DNA of 14,468 nt, from assembly GCA_023417315.1 (NCBI GenBank), contig JAEZFW010000006.1:1-14468 (forward strand). Reading direction: 5' to 3'. Source of the stretch: Pseudomonadota bacterium. GTDB taxonomy: Bacteria; Pseudomonadota; Gammaproteobacteria; Steroidobacterales; Steroidobacteraceae. The notes under the pieces are model-generated. The model worked only from the letters and a program-made list of their open reading frames with translations, was not told where the DNA came from and searched no databases. Both the position numbers and the translations under genes were made by a program. How positions within the stretch are numbered: position 1 is the stretch's first letter; every line of letters begins with the position of its first letter. Below, in pieces: positions 6,579 through 14,370 of the stretch.

Positions 6579-7145
6579 TTACCCTTGATCCCAATACTGC
6601 GAAGCGTCCTGCTTCCACGTTTCACTGCCTTGGCTGCGCCATTCGCCTTGCTCGAGTTTCGGCGCTTGCTGCAGCTTCGCTTGATCGATGATGACTTTGC
6701 CGCCTTCGATCATCGAGCTCGCAGTCTGGAACGGAACAGCCGCGTTGTGACCTTGGCTTGCGATCACGACGTAGTCGGGTTGCCCGCGGCTGTCGAAGAC
6801 CACGTCGACGACCTCACCGATCGGCGCATTCGAGGGCGATACCACCTGGAGGCCTACGAGCTCAGGCTGCATCGTTCCGCCTGCTTCGCTACGAGGCGGG
6901 GGCGTGCGATCAGCCGCGGTTCCCTCCGTAGGAGACGTCGCGGGGCCGGTCGGTTGTGTGATGTCGCGCGGGGTCCCCTGCGTTGCTGTTTCGCCGGGCG
7001 GTGTCCGGTCAGCGGCGGTACCTTCAGTCGGGCTGGTGGAAGGGGCAGGATTGCGTGGTGTGGTCGTTTCAATTGGCGCCTGAGCCATCGATGCTGCAGC
7101 AACGATGCAGGCGCTCAGGAGCCCACATAGGTGTCTCTTTCTCAT
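6579..7145 (-). CDS. Secreted PRC-barrel domain protein
   Basis: This exported protein has 188 residues from the ATG at 7145, chosen because GGAG lies 7 bases upstream and a clean signal peptide follows (MRKRHLCGLLSACIVAAASMAQA, cut near residue 23). The reading frame extends back to 7226, but those residues would bury the signal. Residues 24-90 are a Pro/Thr/Gly-rich, low-complexity linker in which SPTEGTAADRTPP appears twice (38-50 and 71-83). Residues 92-165 form a PRC-barrel (VGLQVVSPSNAPIGEVVDVVFDSRGQPDYVVIAS), a small beta-barrel best known from RimM and photosynthetic reaction centre subunit H. In exported bacterial proteins its role is not well defined; cell-envelope or stress functions are often assumed. 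The last 20 residues are rich in Trp, Gln, Ser and Asp. It is probably periplasmic. Confidence 0.8.
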   Translation of the reverse strand: MRKRHLCGLLSACIVAAASMAQAPIETTTPRNPAPSTSPTEGTAADRTPPGETATQGTPRDITQPTGPATSPTEGTAADRTPPPRSEAGGTMQPELVGLQVVSPSNAPIGEVVDVVFDSRGQPDYVVIASQGHNAAVPFQTASSMIEGGKVIIDQAKLQQAPKLEQGEWRSQGSETWKQDASQYWDQG

Positions 7146-7277
7146 GACGATCTCCAAGATCGCAGAACTGATCTCGCACACACGACGAGCAACACCGATA
7201 CGGCGCAACTGACCGTGCAACAGCACGTCGTGTGTTGGAGCATTCTGCGCGAGAAGCCTTGCGCAGGGCGCCGCACC

Positions 7278-7988
7278 CTATAGAAGAGTCGGCGCGTCGG
7301 CTTCGTTCCTATCATCTGAACGAACGACGGGCGTTAGATGCGCATTCGCGGCTCGCGCTGCTGCCAACGGTATGGACTTGGCAGGCAGGAGGGCAGTCAC
7401 GTCCACGAGAGGCCGAATACGTGTCATCGATATCGGACAGCTGAACGTGCGGGTGTCGAGCTCCACTGCGATCTTTGGAAACACCTCTTTGCTCATCGCC
7501 ACAATTAGGTCGCAATCCGCTCGTTCGATCCTGGCACGGCGATCGCGAACCAGGGAGACCCGCTGCCAGGCCGCAGGAAAGCGCTCGATATCGGCCGTCG
7601 TCGGTAAGGGCGCTTTGCGCAAGCGTGCGATCAGCTCGTCGCGACCGTCATAGGAAGTCTCTCGACGCACGTTCTCCGGTGTCGCTGGGACGGCAGACGC
7701 CAATGTCACTTGGACCACGCCACCGCGAACGAACTGATTGCCGAAGCAGCCAGTGTCGGCTGCCACATCAGCACGTGCGCCGACCGCTTTCAAAATGTTC
7801 GCCACCTTGCGCTCGAGTGAATCGCATGCGTAAGTCGTCGTCGAGCTGTAGAAGTGGAAGTGGAGCTTCTGGATGCGCCAGATCGCTTCGATCGGAAGTT
7901 GCGTGTGCCCGGCTGACGCGCTTCGAGCGATCGCTATGCCGATGAGTAACATCGCAGCGAGTGCCGAGCGATGAATTCGGTGTGCCAT
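7278..7988 (-). CDS. Secreted four-cysteine protein of unknown function
   Basis: This protein has 236 residues from an ATG with a GGGGAGA ribosome-binding site 7 bases upstream. The first 26 residues form a Sec signal peptide (cut after ARSASA), so it is exported, probably to the periplasm. The mature protein has four cysteines (55, 81, 159, 184), which could make two disulfide bonds. The conserved-looking core is FHFYSSTTTYACDSLERKVANILKAVGARADVAADTGCFG (41-83), a pattern I associate with uncharacterised exported proteins of gammaproteobacteria but cannot name as a family. I see no enzyme motif, transmembrane helix or lipobox. The strand is shared with the PRC-barrel gene, with about 130 bases between them, so they are probably separate units. 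The coding call is firm and the function unknown. Confidence 0.7.
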   Translation of the reverse strand: MAHRIHRSALAAMLLIGIAIARSASAGHTQLPIEAIWRIQKLHFHFYSSTTTYACDSLERKVANILKAVGARADVAADTGCFGNQFVRGGVVQVTLASAVPATPENVRRETSYDGRDELIARLRKAPLPTTADIERFPAAWQRVSLVRDRRARIERADCDLIVAMSKEVFPKIAVELDTRTFSCPISMTRIRPLVDVTALLPAKSIPLAAARAANAHLTPVVRSDDRNEADAPTLL

Positions 7989-8164
7989 GATGATGTCTCC
8001 CCAGCTAAGCGTCTGCCCTCGGTTTCATTGTGCGCATCGTGGGAAGGAAAACATCGACCGTAAGTGCCGATGCAGGCGCTCTGCGCGCGTAATCAGACAT
8101 CGATCACGCAACGCGGCTCTTTGGTTCGATGCCCGATTGGGCGGAAGGAGAAGGACTGCGCGTC

Positions 8165-10078
8165 TTACGTGCTACTCGTAGCCAGATGTTGTCGTACGGC
8201 TTCGATGAAAGGATCGGCATAGCGCGCGAGCTTCGTTTCGCCTACGCCCGAGATGCTTGCGAACGCGTCGTGAGTCGTTGGCTTGCGTTCGGCGATTCGC
8301 TTGAGCGTCGCGTCATGGAAAATAATGTACGGCGGCACACCGTGTTGCGTGGCGATTTGCTTGCGCACAGCGCGCAAAGATTCGAACAGGCGCTCATCGA
8401 TCGTGGTGGCTCCAGCGTGTAGCCCAAAGCGCGCATCATCGTCCTTCGGTGCCCGGGGGATCGACTGCCGTTCGTCAACGGCGGTCGCGGCGATCTCGAC
8501 CGTTTGCTCGCCGCGCATGATCTCCCAACTCTTCTCATTGAGCGTGAGTACCGCGTAGCCGTCGTCCGATTGGCGAACATATCCTTTGTGTACGAGCGTG
8601 CGCGCGAGCGTGCGCCATTGATCCAGACTCATGGTTTTTCCAATTCCATACCCGCTCAAGGACGTATGGCCGTTGTCGATTACACGCTGCGATTGAGAAC
8701 CGCGCAGCACATCGATGATGTAGCTGATTCCAAAATGCTCGCGACGCTGAGCCAGTCTCGCCACACATGACAGAAACTGTTGTGCCTCGACGGTGCGATC
8801 TACGAGCCGCCGTTTGGAAGTGCAGTTATCGCAAGCCGCGCAAGGCGGAGAGAACGATTCACCGAAGTAGCTGAGCTGGATCGCGCGGCGGCACTCGCTG
8901 GACTGCGCATAGTTTGCGACCTGCCGCAGCTGCTGGCGGGCGATGCGCTGCTCATCCACGAGCGCTTCGCCGGTGGCGGGGTCGACCTTCTGTTGAATCA
9001 GGAACTCCGCAGTGCGAATGTCGCCAGCGCCGAAGTACAGCACGCAATCGGCCGCATCGCCGTCCCGTCCCGCCCGACCGGATTCTTGGTAGTAGCTTTC
9101 CAGCGTGCGCGGTAGATCGAAATGAACGACCCACCGCACGTCGGGCTTGTTGATGCCCATCCCGAAGGCAATCGTCGCGACGATGACCTGCGCATCGTCG
9201 TTGATGAATGCATCTTGGTTATGGGTGCGTTCCTGGGCCGTGAGGCCCGCGTGATAGGGCAGGGCGGCGATGCCATCAGCGCGTAGCGAGGCGGTAAGCT
9301 CGTCGACTCTCTTGCGGGAGAGACAATAAACAATCCCGGAGCTCGCGCGCTGTTTACAGCGCTCCAGGATCTCGCGGTAGCTGCGCTTATTCTTCGGGCG
9401 AACGGAATAAAACAGGTTCGAACGGTTGAAGCTGGCAACGTGAATCTTGGGCTCGCGTAATGCGAGCTGCCGCACGATGTCCTCGCGCACGCGAATCGTT
9501 GCAGTGGCGGTGAACGCGAGAATGGGTATCGCTGCGAAGCGCTGCCTGACGCCCGCAAGTTGACGATACTCAGGACGAAAGTCATGGCCCCATTCAGAGA
9601 CACAATGTGCTTCGTCGATAACGATGGCGCTGACGCCGCGCGAGCTCACCAGGTCGGGTAAGGCGGTGCGCAGGAACTCTGGATGGAGCAGCCGCTCCGG
9701 TGCTAAGTACAGGAGCTTGAATTCGCCCGCCGCGGCGGCGGCAATTCGTGCTCCGATCTGAGCTGCGCTCAAGGTCGAATTGATGAATGTCGCTGCGATG
9801 CCTTGCTCTTCGAGTAGGCGAACCTGGTCCTGCATGAGCGCGATGAGCGGAGAGACCACGATCGTCAGACCAGATCTCAAGACCGCTGGGAGCTGAAAGC
9901 AAAGTGACTTGCCGCCGCCGGTGGGCATGATCGCGAGAACGTCGCGGCCGGCGAGCACGTCGGTGACGATCGCTTCTTGGCCCGGGCGGAACGTGTCGAA
10001 ACCGAAGTGCTGCTTCAGCGCGCTCGAGAGTGCTGCAGAGCAATGGGGTAGAGCTGCCTTGGCGGGGGCTGATGTCAT
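8165..10078 (-). CDS. recQ: ATP-dependent DNA helicase RecQ
   Basis: RecQ is a 3'-to-5' superfamily 2 helicase that unwinds recombination and replication-fork intermediates in the cytoplasm, with RecJ, SSB and topoisomerase III. From the ATG at 10078 it has 637 residues, near the usual 600-610. Motifs in order: RPGQEAI (Q-motif region, 31-37), Walker A MPTGGGKS (51-58), DEAH box VIDEAHC (153-159), the RecQ aromatic-rich loop SEWGHDFRPEY (161-171), motif VI region ESYYQESGRAGRDG, and the zinc-binding cysteines in CRRAIQLSYFG...C..C..C. A winged-helix RQC domain follows, then a C-terminal HRDC domain (about 560-637, ERLFESLRAVRKQIA...GVGETKLARY). The frame is open back to 10411, but the extra 111 residues are basic, lack any domain and would overlap the PilZ gene, so I start at 10078. 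No strong ribosome-binding site is visible there. It lies 131 bases after the PilZ gene on the same strand. Confidence 0.95.
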   Translation of the reverse strand: MTSAPAKAALPHCSAALSSALKQHFGFDTFRPGQEAIVTDVLAGRDVLAIMPTGGGKSLCFQLPAVLRSGLTIVVSPLIALMQDQVRLLEEQGIAATFINSTLSAAQIGARIAAAAAGEFKLLYLAPERLLHPEFLRTALPDLVSSRGVSAIVIDEAHCVSEWGHDFRPEYRQLAGVRQRFAAIPILAFTATATIRVREDIVRQLALREPKIHVASFNRSNLFYSVRPKNKRSYREILERCKQRASSGIVYCLSRKRVDELTASLRADGIAALPYHAGLTAQERTHNQDAFINDDAQVIVATIAFGMGINKPDVRWVVHFDLPRTLESYYQESGRAGRDGDAADCVLYFGAGDIRTAEFLIQQKVDPATGEALVDEQRIARQQLRQVANYAQSSECRRAIQLSYFGESFSPPCAACDNCTSKRRLVDRTVEAQQFLSCVARLAQRREHFGISYIIDVLRGSQSQRVIDNGHTSLSGYGIGKTMSLDQWRTLARTLVHKGYVRQSDDGYAVLTLNEKSWEIMRGEQTVEIAATAVDERQSIPRAPKDDDARFGLHAGATTIDERLFESLRAVRKQIATQHGVPPYIIFHDATLKRIAERKPTTHDAFASISGVGETKLARYADPFIEAVRQHLATSST

Positions 10079-10209
10079 GAGATCGCGAGGCTGGATCAAC
10101 GCGACGCGCGCGGTCGCCGGATCGATTATGGCCCGAGCGGTGCGTTGGCGAACGTTCTTTTCCAGTGGATGCGCAAGGAATTCGCGTGCGCTCGCGAGCT
10201 TCCGTCTGC

Positions 10210-10557
10210 TCAGCGCGTGCCGGTGAGACTTTCCATCATGAGACCGGTGCCGCCTTTCGACACATGGGCGACGATGGCTGTGCGTCGGTGGATTTTGGTG
10301 ACGACGCCGAGATTGATAGCGAATGCGAGATGGACTGTCGCGCCTTTCTTCAAGCCCAGGTTTTGCGTTTCGATGAAGACGCCATTGGCACTTAAGTTGC
10401 GGGCCCGGCACAATTTGCCGGGGCGACCTGGAATGGCGACGTAAACTGCCGTGCGCGCACGATGTCGTGTGTGTAGGCGCCGCTCCATCTTCAACCCCTC
10501 ATCTCTTCGTTGTTGTTCAAGCGATCGCACCAACTCTTGCGGAGAACGCCGATTCAT
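10210..10557 (-). CDS. PilZ-domain c-di-GMP effector
   Basis: PilZ proteins bind cyclic di-GMP and pass the signal to motility, exopolysaccharide or other machinery. This short protein (115 residues) has the two ligand-binding motifs: RxxxR as RHRAR (31-35) and [D/N]xSxxG as NLSANG (54-59), at the normal spacing, followed by the expected beta-barrel strands. It has no other domain, so it would act through a partner. The N-terminal 23 residues are a charged helix. An internal ATG at 10488 (residue 24) has a strong GAGGGG ribosome-binding site 6 bases upstream and starts directly at the PilZ domain, so a 92-residue product from 10488 is a real alternative. A GGDEF protein that could make the ligand is encoded at 12611-14164. 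Confidence 0.88.
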   Translation of the reverse strand: MNRRSPQELVRSLEQQRRDEGLKMERRLHTRHRARTAVYVAIPGRPGKLCRARNLSANGVFIETQNLGLKKGATVHLAFAINLGVVTKIHRRTAIVAHVSKGGTGLMMESLTGTR

Positions 10558-10640
10558 TCTCGACGTGCCCCATTATGCCGCGCGCGCGTGCCGGTGCGAA
10601 GTGTCAATGACGAGCGTTATGTCGCAACGAGCATGCAGTT

Positions 10641-11666
10641 ATGATCTTTGAAAATTCTCCTGCGATCGATGCGGCTCGCGCGCGAGTAGGTGCGTCGAAT
10701 CTCTTGACGCTCGATGAAATCCGGCGCGCGGCAAGCGTGCTGACAGGACGCATCGTGAGCACGCCCGTCGCGCCTCTGCTCGGTGCGCAAGTGGAAGAAG
10801 AATTTGGAGCAGACACGCGGGTTTATCTGAAACTCGAGCTGTTCCAGATCACCGGAACGTTCAAAGCTCGAGCGGCGCTGTTGAATACTTTGCAGCTCTC
10901 GCAGGAAGAGCGTGCGCGGGGTATCACCGCAATTAGTGCGGGCAACCACGCGATCGCTGTGGCGTTTGCAGCGAAACAAGTCGGAATGAGCGCGAAGGTG
11001 GTCATGATTGCGACTGCCAATCCTCTGCGAATCGCGCTTTGCAATGCATTTGGCGCCGAGCTCGAGCTCGTCCCAGATGCGCATCGTGGGTTCGCGCGCG
11101 TTCAGGAAATTGCGGCCGAGGAGCGGCGTACCCTCATCCATCCATTCGAAGGACGGACGACTGCAACCGGCACGGCAACACTCGGCCTGGAGCTCTGCGA
11201 GCAATTGCCTCAGCTCGATGCGGTGATCGTGCCGATCGGCGGTGGGGGGTTGTGTGCCGGCGTTGCCTCTGCGGTGAAGTTGCTGAACCCGAGCTGTCAG
11301 GTGTTCGGGGTCGAGCCGTACGGCGCAGACAGCATGTACCGCAGCTTCGAGGCGGGCGAGCCACGCTCGATCGAGCGCGTTGCCACCATCGCCGATAGTC
11401 TAGGTGCTCCTTACGCTTTGCCGATTTCGTTCGAGCTCTGTCGCAGCAATGTCGATGCGCTCGTGCGCGTCAGCGACGAGGAGCTGCGCAATGCGATGCG
11501 ATTTCTGTTTCGGAATGCGAAGCTTGCGGTCGAGCCCGCCGGCGCAGCAGCAACGGCTGCGCTACTCGGCCCGCTCCGCGAACGCCTCCGCGGCAAACGG
11601 ATCGCGCTGGTCGTCTGCGGCAGCAATATCGATGAGGCGAGTTATGCCAAGCTCATCACGCGGTGA
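10641..11666 (+). CDS. PLP-dependent threonine/serine dehydratase-like enzyme
   Basis: This enzyme belongs to fold-type II pyridoxal-phosphate enzymes (threonine dehydratase / serine racemase group), which deaminate threonine or serine to 2-oxo acids plus ammonia. At 341 residues with no C-terminal ACT domain it is the short, catabolic-like form rather than biosynthetic IlvA. The PLP-binding lysine is Lys75 in TGTFKARAA; the cofactor phosphate loop is GGGGLCAG (200-207); SAGNH (99-103) and the late CGSNID (326-331) are also typical. Two positions depart from the common pattern: TGTFK-A-R-A-A for SFK-x-R-G-A, and NHAIA for NHAQG, so the substrate preference may differ. The ATG at 10641 has only a weak ribosome-binding site. 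murI begins 36 bases downstream in the same frame, so the two genes may share a transcript. The exact substrate (Thr, Ser, racemase or a hydroxy-amino acid) cannot be decided here. Confidence 0.85.
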   Translation: MIFENSPAIDAARARVGASNLLTLDEIRRAASVLTGRIVSTPVAPLLGAQVEEEFGADTRVYLKLELFQITGTFKARAALLNTLQLSQEERARGITAISAGNHAIAVAFAAKQVGMSAKVVMIATANPLRIALCNAFGAELELVPDAHRGFARVQEIAAEERRTLIHPFEGRTTATGTATLGLELCEQLPQLDAVIVPIGGGGLCAGVASAVKLLNPSCQVFGVEPYGADSMYRSFEAGEPRSIERVATIADSLGAPYALPISFELCRSNVDALVRVSDEELRNAMRFLFRNAKLAVEPAGAAATAALLGPLRERLRGKRIALVVCGSNIDEASYAKLITR

Positions 11667-11686
11667 TGCGATGTTCAAGTAACGCA

Positions 11687-11777
11687 GTGGCGGAGTGACG
11701 AAGTGACGACCTCAGAATCGAAACGCCAACACGAAGCATTGGGACTCCGTCACTCCGTCACTTCGTCACTTCATCAC
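11687..11777. repeat. Inverted array of 8-bp repeats spanning the murI start
   Basis: The left part contains three tandem octamers of the form AGTGACGA (11686-11709: AGTGGCGG, AGTGACGA, AGTGACGA). The right part (11744-11777) contains four in inverted orientation (ACTCCGTC, ACTCCGTC, ACTTCGTC, ACTTCATC, then AC). Bases 11687-11708 can pair with 11756-11777: 15 perfect base pairs in the inner stem, then two G-U pairs and one mismatch, closing a 47-base loop. This looks like a dispersed intergenic repeat element rather than a plain terminator, as it lies over the 5' end of murI. Confidence 0.8.
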
Positions 11778-12608
11778 CTGCCGATAGGCGTCTTCGACTC
11801 TGGCGTCGGCGGCCTCACCGTGCTGCGTGCGCTACGCGAACAGCTGCCGAGCGAGACTTTCCTCTATTTGGGCGACACGGCACGTCTGCCCTATGGAACC
11901 AAGAGTGCGCAATCGGTGACGCGGTACTCGTTGCAAGCCGCCGATCTGCTGGTTCGCAGGGGTATCAAATATCTTGTCGTAGCCTGCAATACCGCCTCGG
12001 CTGTCGCTCTCGAGGCGCTGCGCGAAAGATATGCGCCGCTGCCCGTGCTGGGTGTAATCGAGCCAGGCGCCGAGGCGGCGTGTAGAGCATCTCGTACGCA
12101 TCAAATTGCAGTCATCGCGACCGAAGGAACGATCAGAGGGGGCGCGTACCACCGCGCGATCACGCAGCGGAACTCCTCCGCCGCGGTGTTCGGCCAGGCC
12201 TGCTCATTGTTCGTCGCGCTGGCGGAAGAGGGGTGGACGACGGGAGTGATCGTTGAGGCGGTCGCGCGGCGGTATCTAGATCCCCTGTTCGAGCGGTACC
12301 CGTCTATCGACACGCTGCTGCTTGGCTGCACCCACTTTCCCGTGCTCGCGAGTGCGTTGCGCGCAGTATTGCGCCAGGATGTGCAGCTCGTAGATTCGGC
12401 TCGCACGACCGCCCTCGTGCTGCATCAAGCGTTGAAGAGTTGCGATCTACTGAGCTTCGAAGGGCAGCCTCGGTCGATTCGCATGCTCGCGACCGACAAT
12501 GCGACGCGCTTTGCACAAGTGGGCAGCTTGTTCTTGGGCGAGCCGTTCAGCTCGGGCGATGTGGAGATCGTCGATCTCGCTCAAGCGCCCGAGGCGCCGC
12601 TCAAATAA
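11703..12608 (+). CDS. murI: Glutamate racemase
   Basis: MurI converts L-glutamate to D-glutamate, needed for the second residue of the peptidoglycan stem peptide, in the cytoplasm and without cofactor. Both catalytic cysteines are present: Cys95 in VVACNTASA and Cys209 in LLLGCTHFPVL. The N-terminal motif GVFDSGVGGLTVLRAL and DTARLPYG are also diagnostic. The protein has 301 residues from the GTG at 11703, but family proteins usually begin only a few residues before PIGVFDSG; here 26 extra residues precede it and are partly encoded by 8-bp repeats. No better in-frame ATG or GTG exists; TTG 11739 or CTG 11778 are possible. The octamer itself supplies GGAG (11692-11695), 7 bases before the GTG, and both lie in one arm of a predicted hairpin, which could restrain translation. 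The stop lies 2 bases from the end of the convergent GGDEF gene. Confidence 0.95.
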   Translation: MTTSESKRQHEALGLRHSVTSSLHHLPIGVFDSGVGGLTVLRALREQLPSETFLYLGDTARLPYGTKSAQSVTRYSLQAADLLVRRGIKYLVVACNTASAVALEALRERYAPLPVLGVIEPGAEAACRASRTHQIAVIATEGTIRGGAYHRAITQRNSSAAVFGQACSLFVALAEEGWTTGVIVEAVARRYLDPLFERYPSIDTLLLGCTHFPVLASALRAVLRQDVQLVDSARTTALVLHQALKSCDLLSFEGQPRSIRMLATDNATRFAQVGSLFLGEPFSSGDVEIVDLAQAPEAPLK

Positions 12609-12610
12609 GC

Positions 12611-14164
12611 TCAACGACCACCGACCGACGCACGGTTGCTGCCCGAGAGCTCCTCGTAGCATTCGAATCGATTACGACCACAGAGCTTTGCTGCATATAA
12701 GGCGTGGTCAGCAGCTTCCAGCAACGCGAGCGTGCTCGCAAAGCGGTGTTTCGGCGTGTAGGTCGCAACGCCGATCGAGGCGGTGATGCGAGTTCCCTGG
12801 GCGGCTTCGCCATGATCGAAGCCCGCTAAAGCGCCAAGCACTCTCTGGGCGACCTGCTTGGCGATCTCGCGATCTGCACCTGGCAACACGACCATGAACT
12901 CCTCGCCGCTGAATCGGGCGACGAGATCGCTGCCACGCACGCATGACTGCAGCACTCGCGCGCAATTGCGCAAGACTTCATCGCCGACTTGGGTGCCGAA
13001 GCGTTCGTTGACGTTCTTGAAGTGATCGAGATCGACATGCGCGATGCTCAAATCGCGCCCGAAGACAACTGCTTGAGTGAACTCTCGATCTAGCATGCGA
13101 TCGAGCCACGCGCGATTCAGCGCGCCGGTCAGTGCGTCGCGTCGTCCTGAATCTTCGGCCTCCTCGGTTCGGGTCAGCAGCACGCTCGTCGTAGCCTGTA
13201 GCGCACTGACTTCTTGAAGCGCATGCAGATTGCGCACCGCGAGCAGCTCGCGCGCTTCGGCGAGGAGATTATCGGCATCCTCGGCCTGCATGATGCTCGT
13301 CTCGTACAGCTCCTCGGTTTCGGGGATGAGGCTCAAGATCCGTGCTACCACCTCGTTGAACAGTTCGTGGCTCATCCCAAGGAGTGAATGAGCTCGTTGC
13401 GCGAGCGGACCGACACCGGCCGCGGCGTCCCGGCGCAGAACCGCCTCGGCAAGATCGCTGCCGAGGGCGACACAGCGCGCGTACTTACCTTCTTCCGTGC
13501 TTCCGCTCAGCACTTGCGGCGTATGGCTGTGCTCAACCGCCTGCCAAATGCGTTCCGGCAAGTTCCACGACTTCAGGAGCAGCGCGGTATATGCGGCGTG
13601 ATCCTTACCGAGGTGCTGGATCTCGTATGCGATCCAATCGGCGTGCGTCGCTCCTTGCGGGAGCTTCGCGTAGAAATCGCGCGCGGCACGATCGAGCGCG
13701 AGGACGCCCATGTCCTGCAGCAGGGCAGCGAGAAAGATGTCCTCAGGCTGCCCGGCTTTGGCGAGCTCGCTGAATGCGCGTGCGGCTGTCGCCCCCAACA
13801 AGGATCTACGCCAGAATCGCGGATAGTCGATACCTGCTGCGCGGAGCGCGCGAAAGGAAGACACGAGCGAGAAGCTGAGCGCGAGTGTCAGCGCGGCATT
13901 CAGTCCGATGATCACGAGCGCCTGGCGCAAGTTCTGACTGGGGCGGCGCTGCGCGTAGAAGGCCGAGTTCGCAATGCGCAGGATCTTGGCCGTCATGGCG
14001 GGGTCGCGTCCGACAGCCTGAGCCACCTTTGCCATCTCGATGTCGGGATCCCGCGCGAGCGCAATGATGTCGGTCGCGACGCGCGAGGGACTCGGAAAGT
14101 CGACCTGAGCTTTAAGGCGATTTTCGAAGTCTTGGGAGTGCATGGACTGAATCGCGGAAATCAA
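12611..14164 (-). CDS. HDOD-GGDEF protein (putative diguanylate cyclase)
   Basis: This 517-residue cytoplasmic signalling protein joins an HDOD domain (about 18-225; FPSPSRVATDIIALARDPDIEMAKVAQAVGRDPAMTAKILRIANSAFY) to a linker helix and a C-terminal GGDEF domain (about 340-500). GGDEF domains make cyclic di-GMP from two GTP. Here the signature is SGEEF (419-423) instead of GG[D/E]EF; the metal-binding Asp in HVDLDHF (Asp378), the DALTGALNR motif and the final NRFECYE are kept. RGSD (410-413) is an inhibitory I-site exactly five residues before the signature, which is usually retained in active cyclases. HDOD domains are thought to integrate signals through protein contacts and lack the metal ligands of HD phosphodiesterases. 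The start is uncertain: TTG 14164 gives the longest protein, with AAAGGAG 16 bases upstream; ATG 14143 is the alternative. The PilZ protein at 10210-10557 is a possible effector. Confidence 0.9.
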   Translation of the reverse strand: MISAIQSMHSQDFENRLKAQVDFPSPSRVATDIIALARDPDIEMAKVAQAVGRDPAMTAKILRIANSAFYAQRRPSQNLRQALVIIGLNAALTLALSFSLVSSFRALRAAGIDYPRFWRRSLLGATAARAFSELAKAGQPEDIFLAALLQDMGVLALDRAARDFYAKLPQGATHADWIAYEIQHLGKDHAAYTALLLKSWNLPERIWQAVEHSHTPQVLSGSTEEGKYARCVALGSDLAEAVLRRDAAAGVGPLAQRAHSLLGMSHELFNEVVARILSLIPETEELYETSIMQAEDADNLLAEARELLAVRNLHALQEVSALQATTSVLLTRTEEAEDSGRRDALTGALNRAWLDRMLDREFTQAVVFGRDLSIAHVDLDHFKNVNERFGTQVGDEVLRNCARVLQSCVRGSDLVARFSGEEFMVVLPGADREIAKQVAQRVLGALAGFDHGEAAQGTRITASIGVATYTPKHRFASTLALLEAADHALYAAKLCGRNRFECYEELSGSNRASVGGR

Positions 14165-14282
14165 CGACGGGGATTCGCCTCTCCTTTAATATATCGGTCT
14201 GCCAACGGCTGTCTTAATCAGACAATCCCTTAGCTGAGCGGATCCTTGAACGAGGCATCACTTATCGGCAGCGCCGGCAGCG

Positions 14283-14294
14283 CGTTCTAGAACG
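14283..14294. repeat. 12-bp perfect palindrome upstream of the tRNA promoter
   Basis: CGTTCTAGAACG is fully self-complementary. It lies about 30 bases before the -35 element of the tRNA-Tyr promoter, so it could be a binding site for a factor acting there, or coincidence. Confidence 0.35.
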
Positions 14295-14322
14295 GGAGCG
14301 CGGGCAGGGACCCCTTTCGTAG

Positions 14323-14351
14323 TTGACACTCAAAGGGTTGGCAAAGAGAAT
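14323..14351 (+). promoter_or_regulatory. Sigma-70-type promoter of tRNA-Tyr
   Basis: A perfect -35 TTGACA (14323-14328) is followed by a 17-base spacer and a -10 GAGAAT (14346-14351, 4 of 6 to TATAAT). The sequence just after the -10 is GC-rich (AGCCGGC), resembling the discriminator of stringently controlled stable-RNA promoters. Transcription should start near 14358, about 13 bases before the mature tRNA. Confidence 0.7.
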
Positions 14352-14370
14352 AGCCGGCTCTTATGTCCGC

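Noticed and set aside
7989..8164. Possible gene or terminator between recQ and the four-cysteine protein
   Set aside because: Only tiny frames and weak 4-5-bp stems are present; nothing can be supported beyond a ribosome-binding site for the gene at 7988.
10079..10411. N-terminal extension of RecQ by 111 residues
   Set aside because: The stretch is open only because of high GC. It is very basic, has no domain, and overlaps the PilZ coding sequence; family alignment starts near 10078.
13388..14233. Long open frame (281 residues) on the plus strand over the HDOD region
   Set aside because: It is antisense to a clear HDOD domain, has no recognisable domain and reflects codon bias of the real gene.
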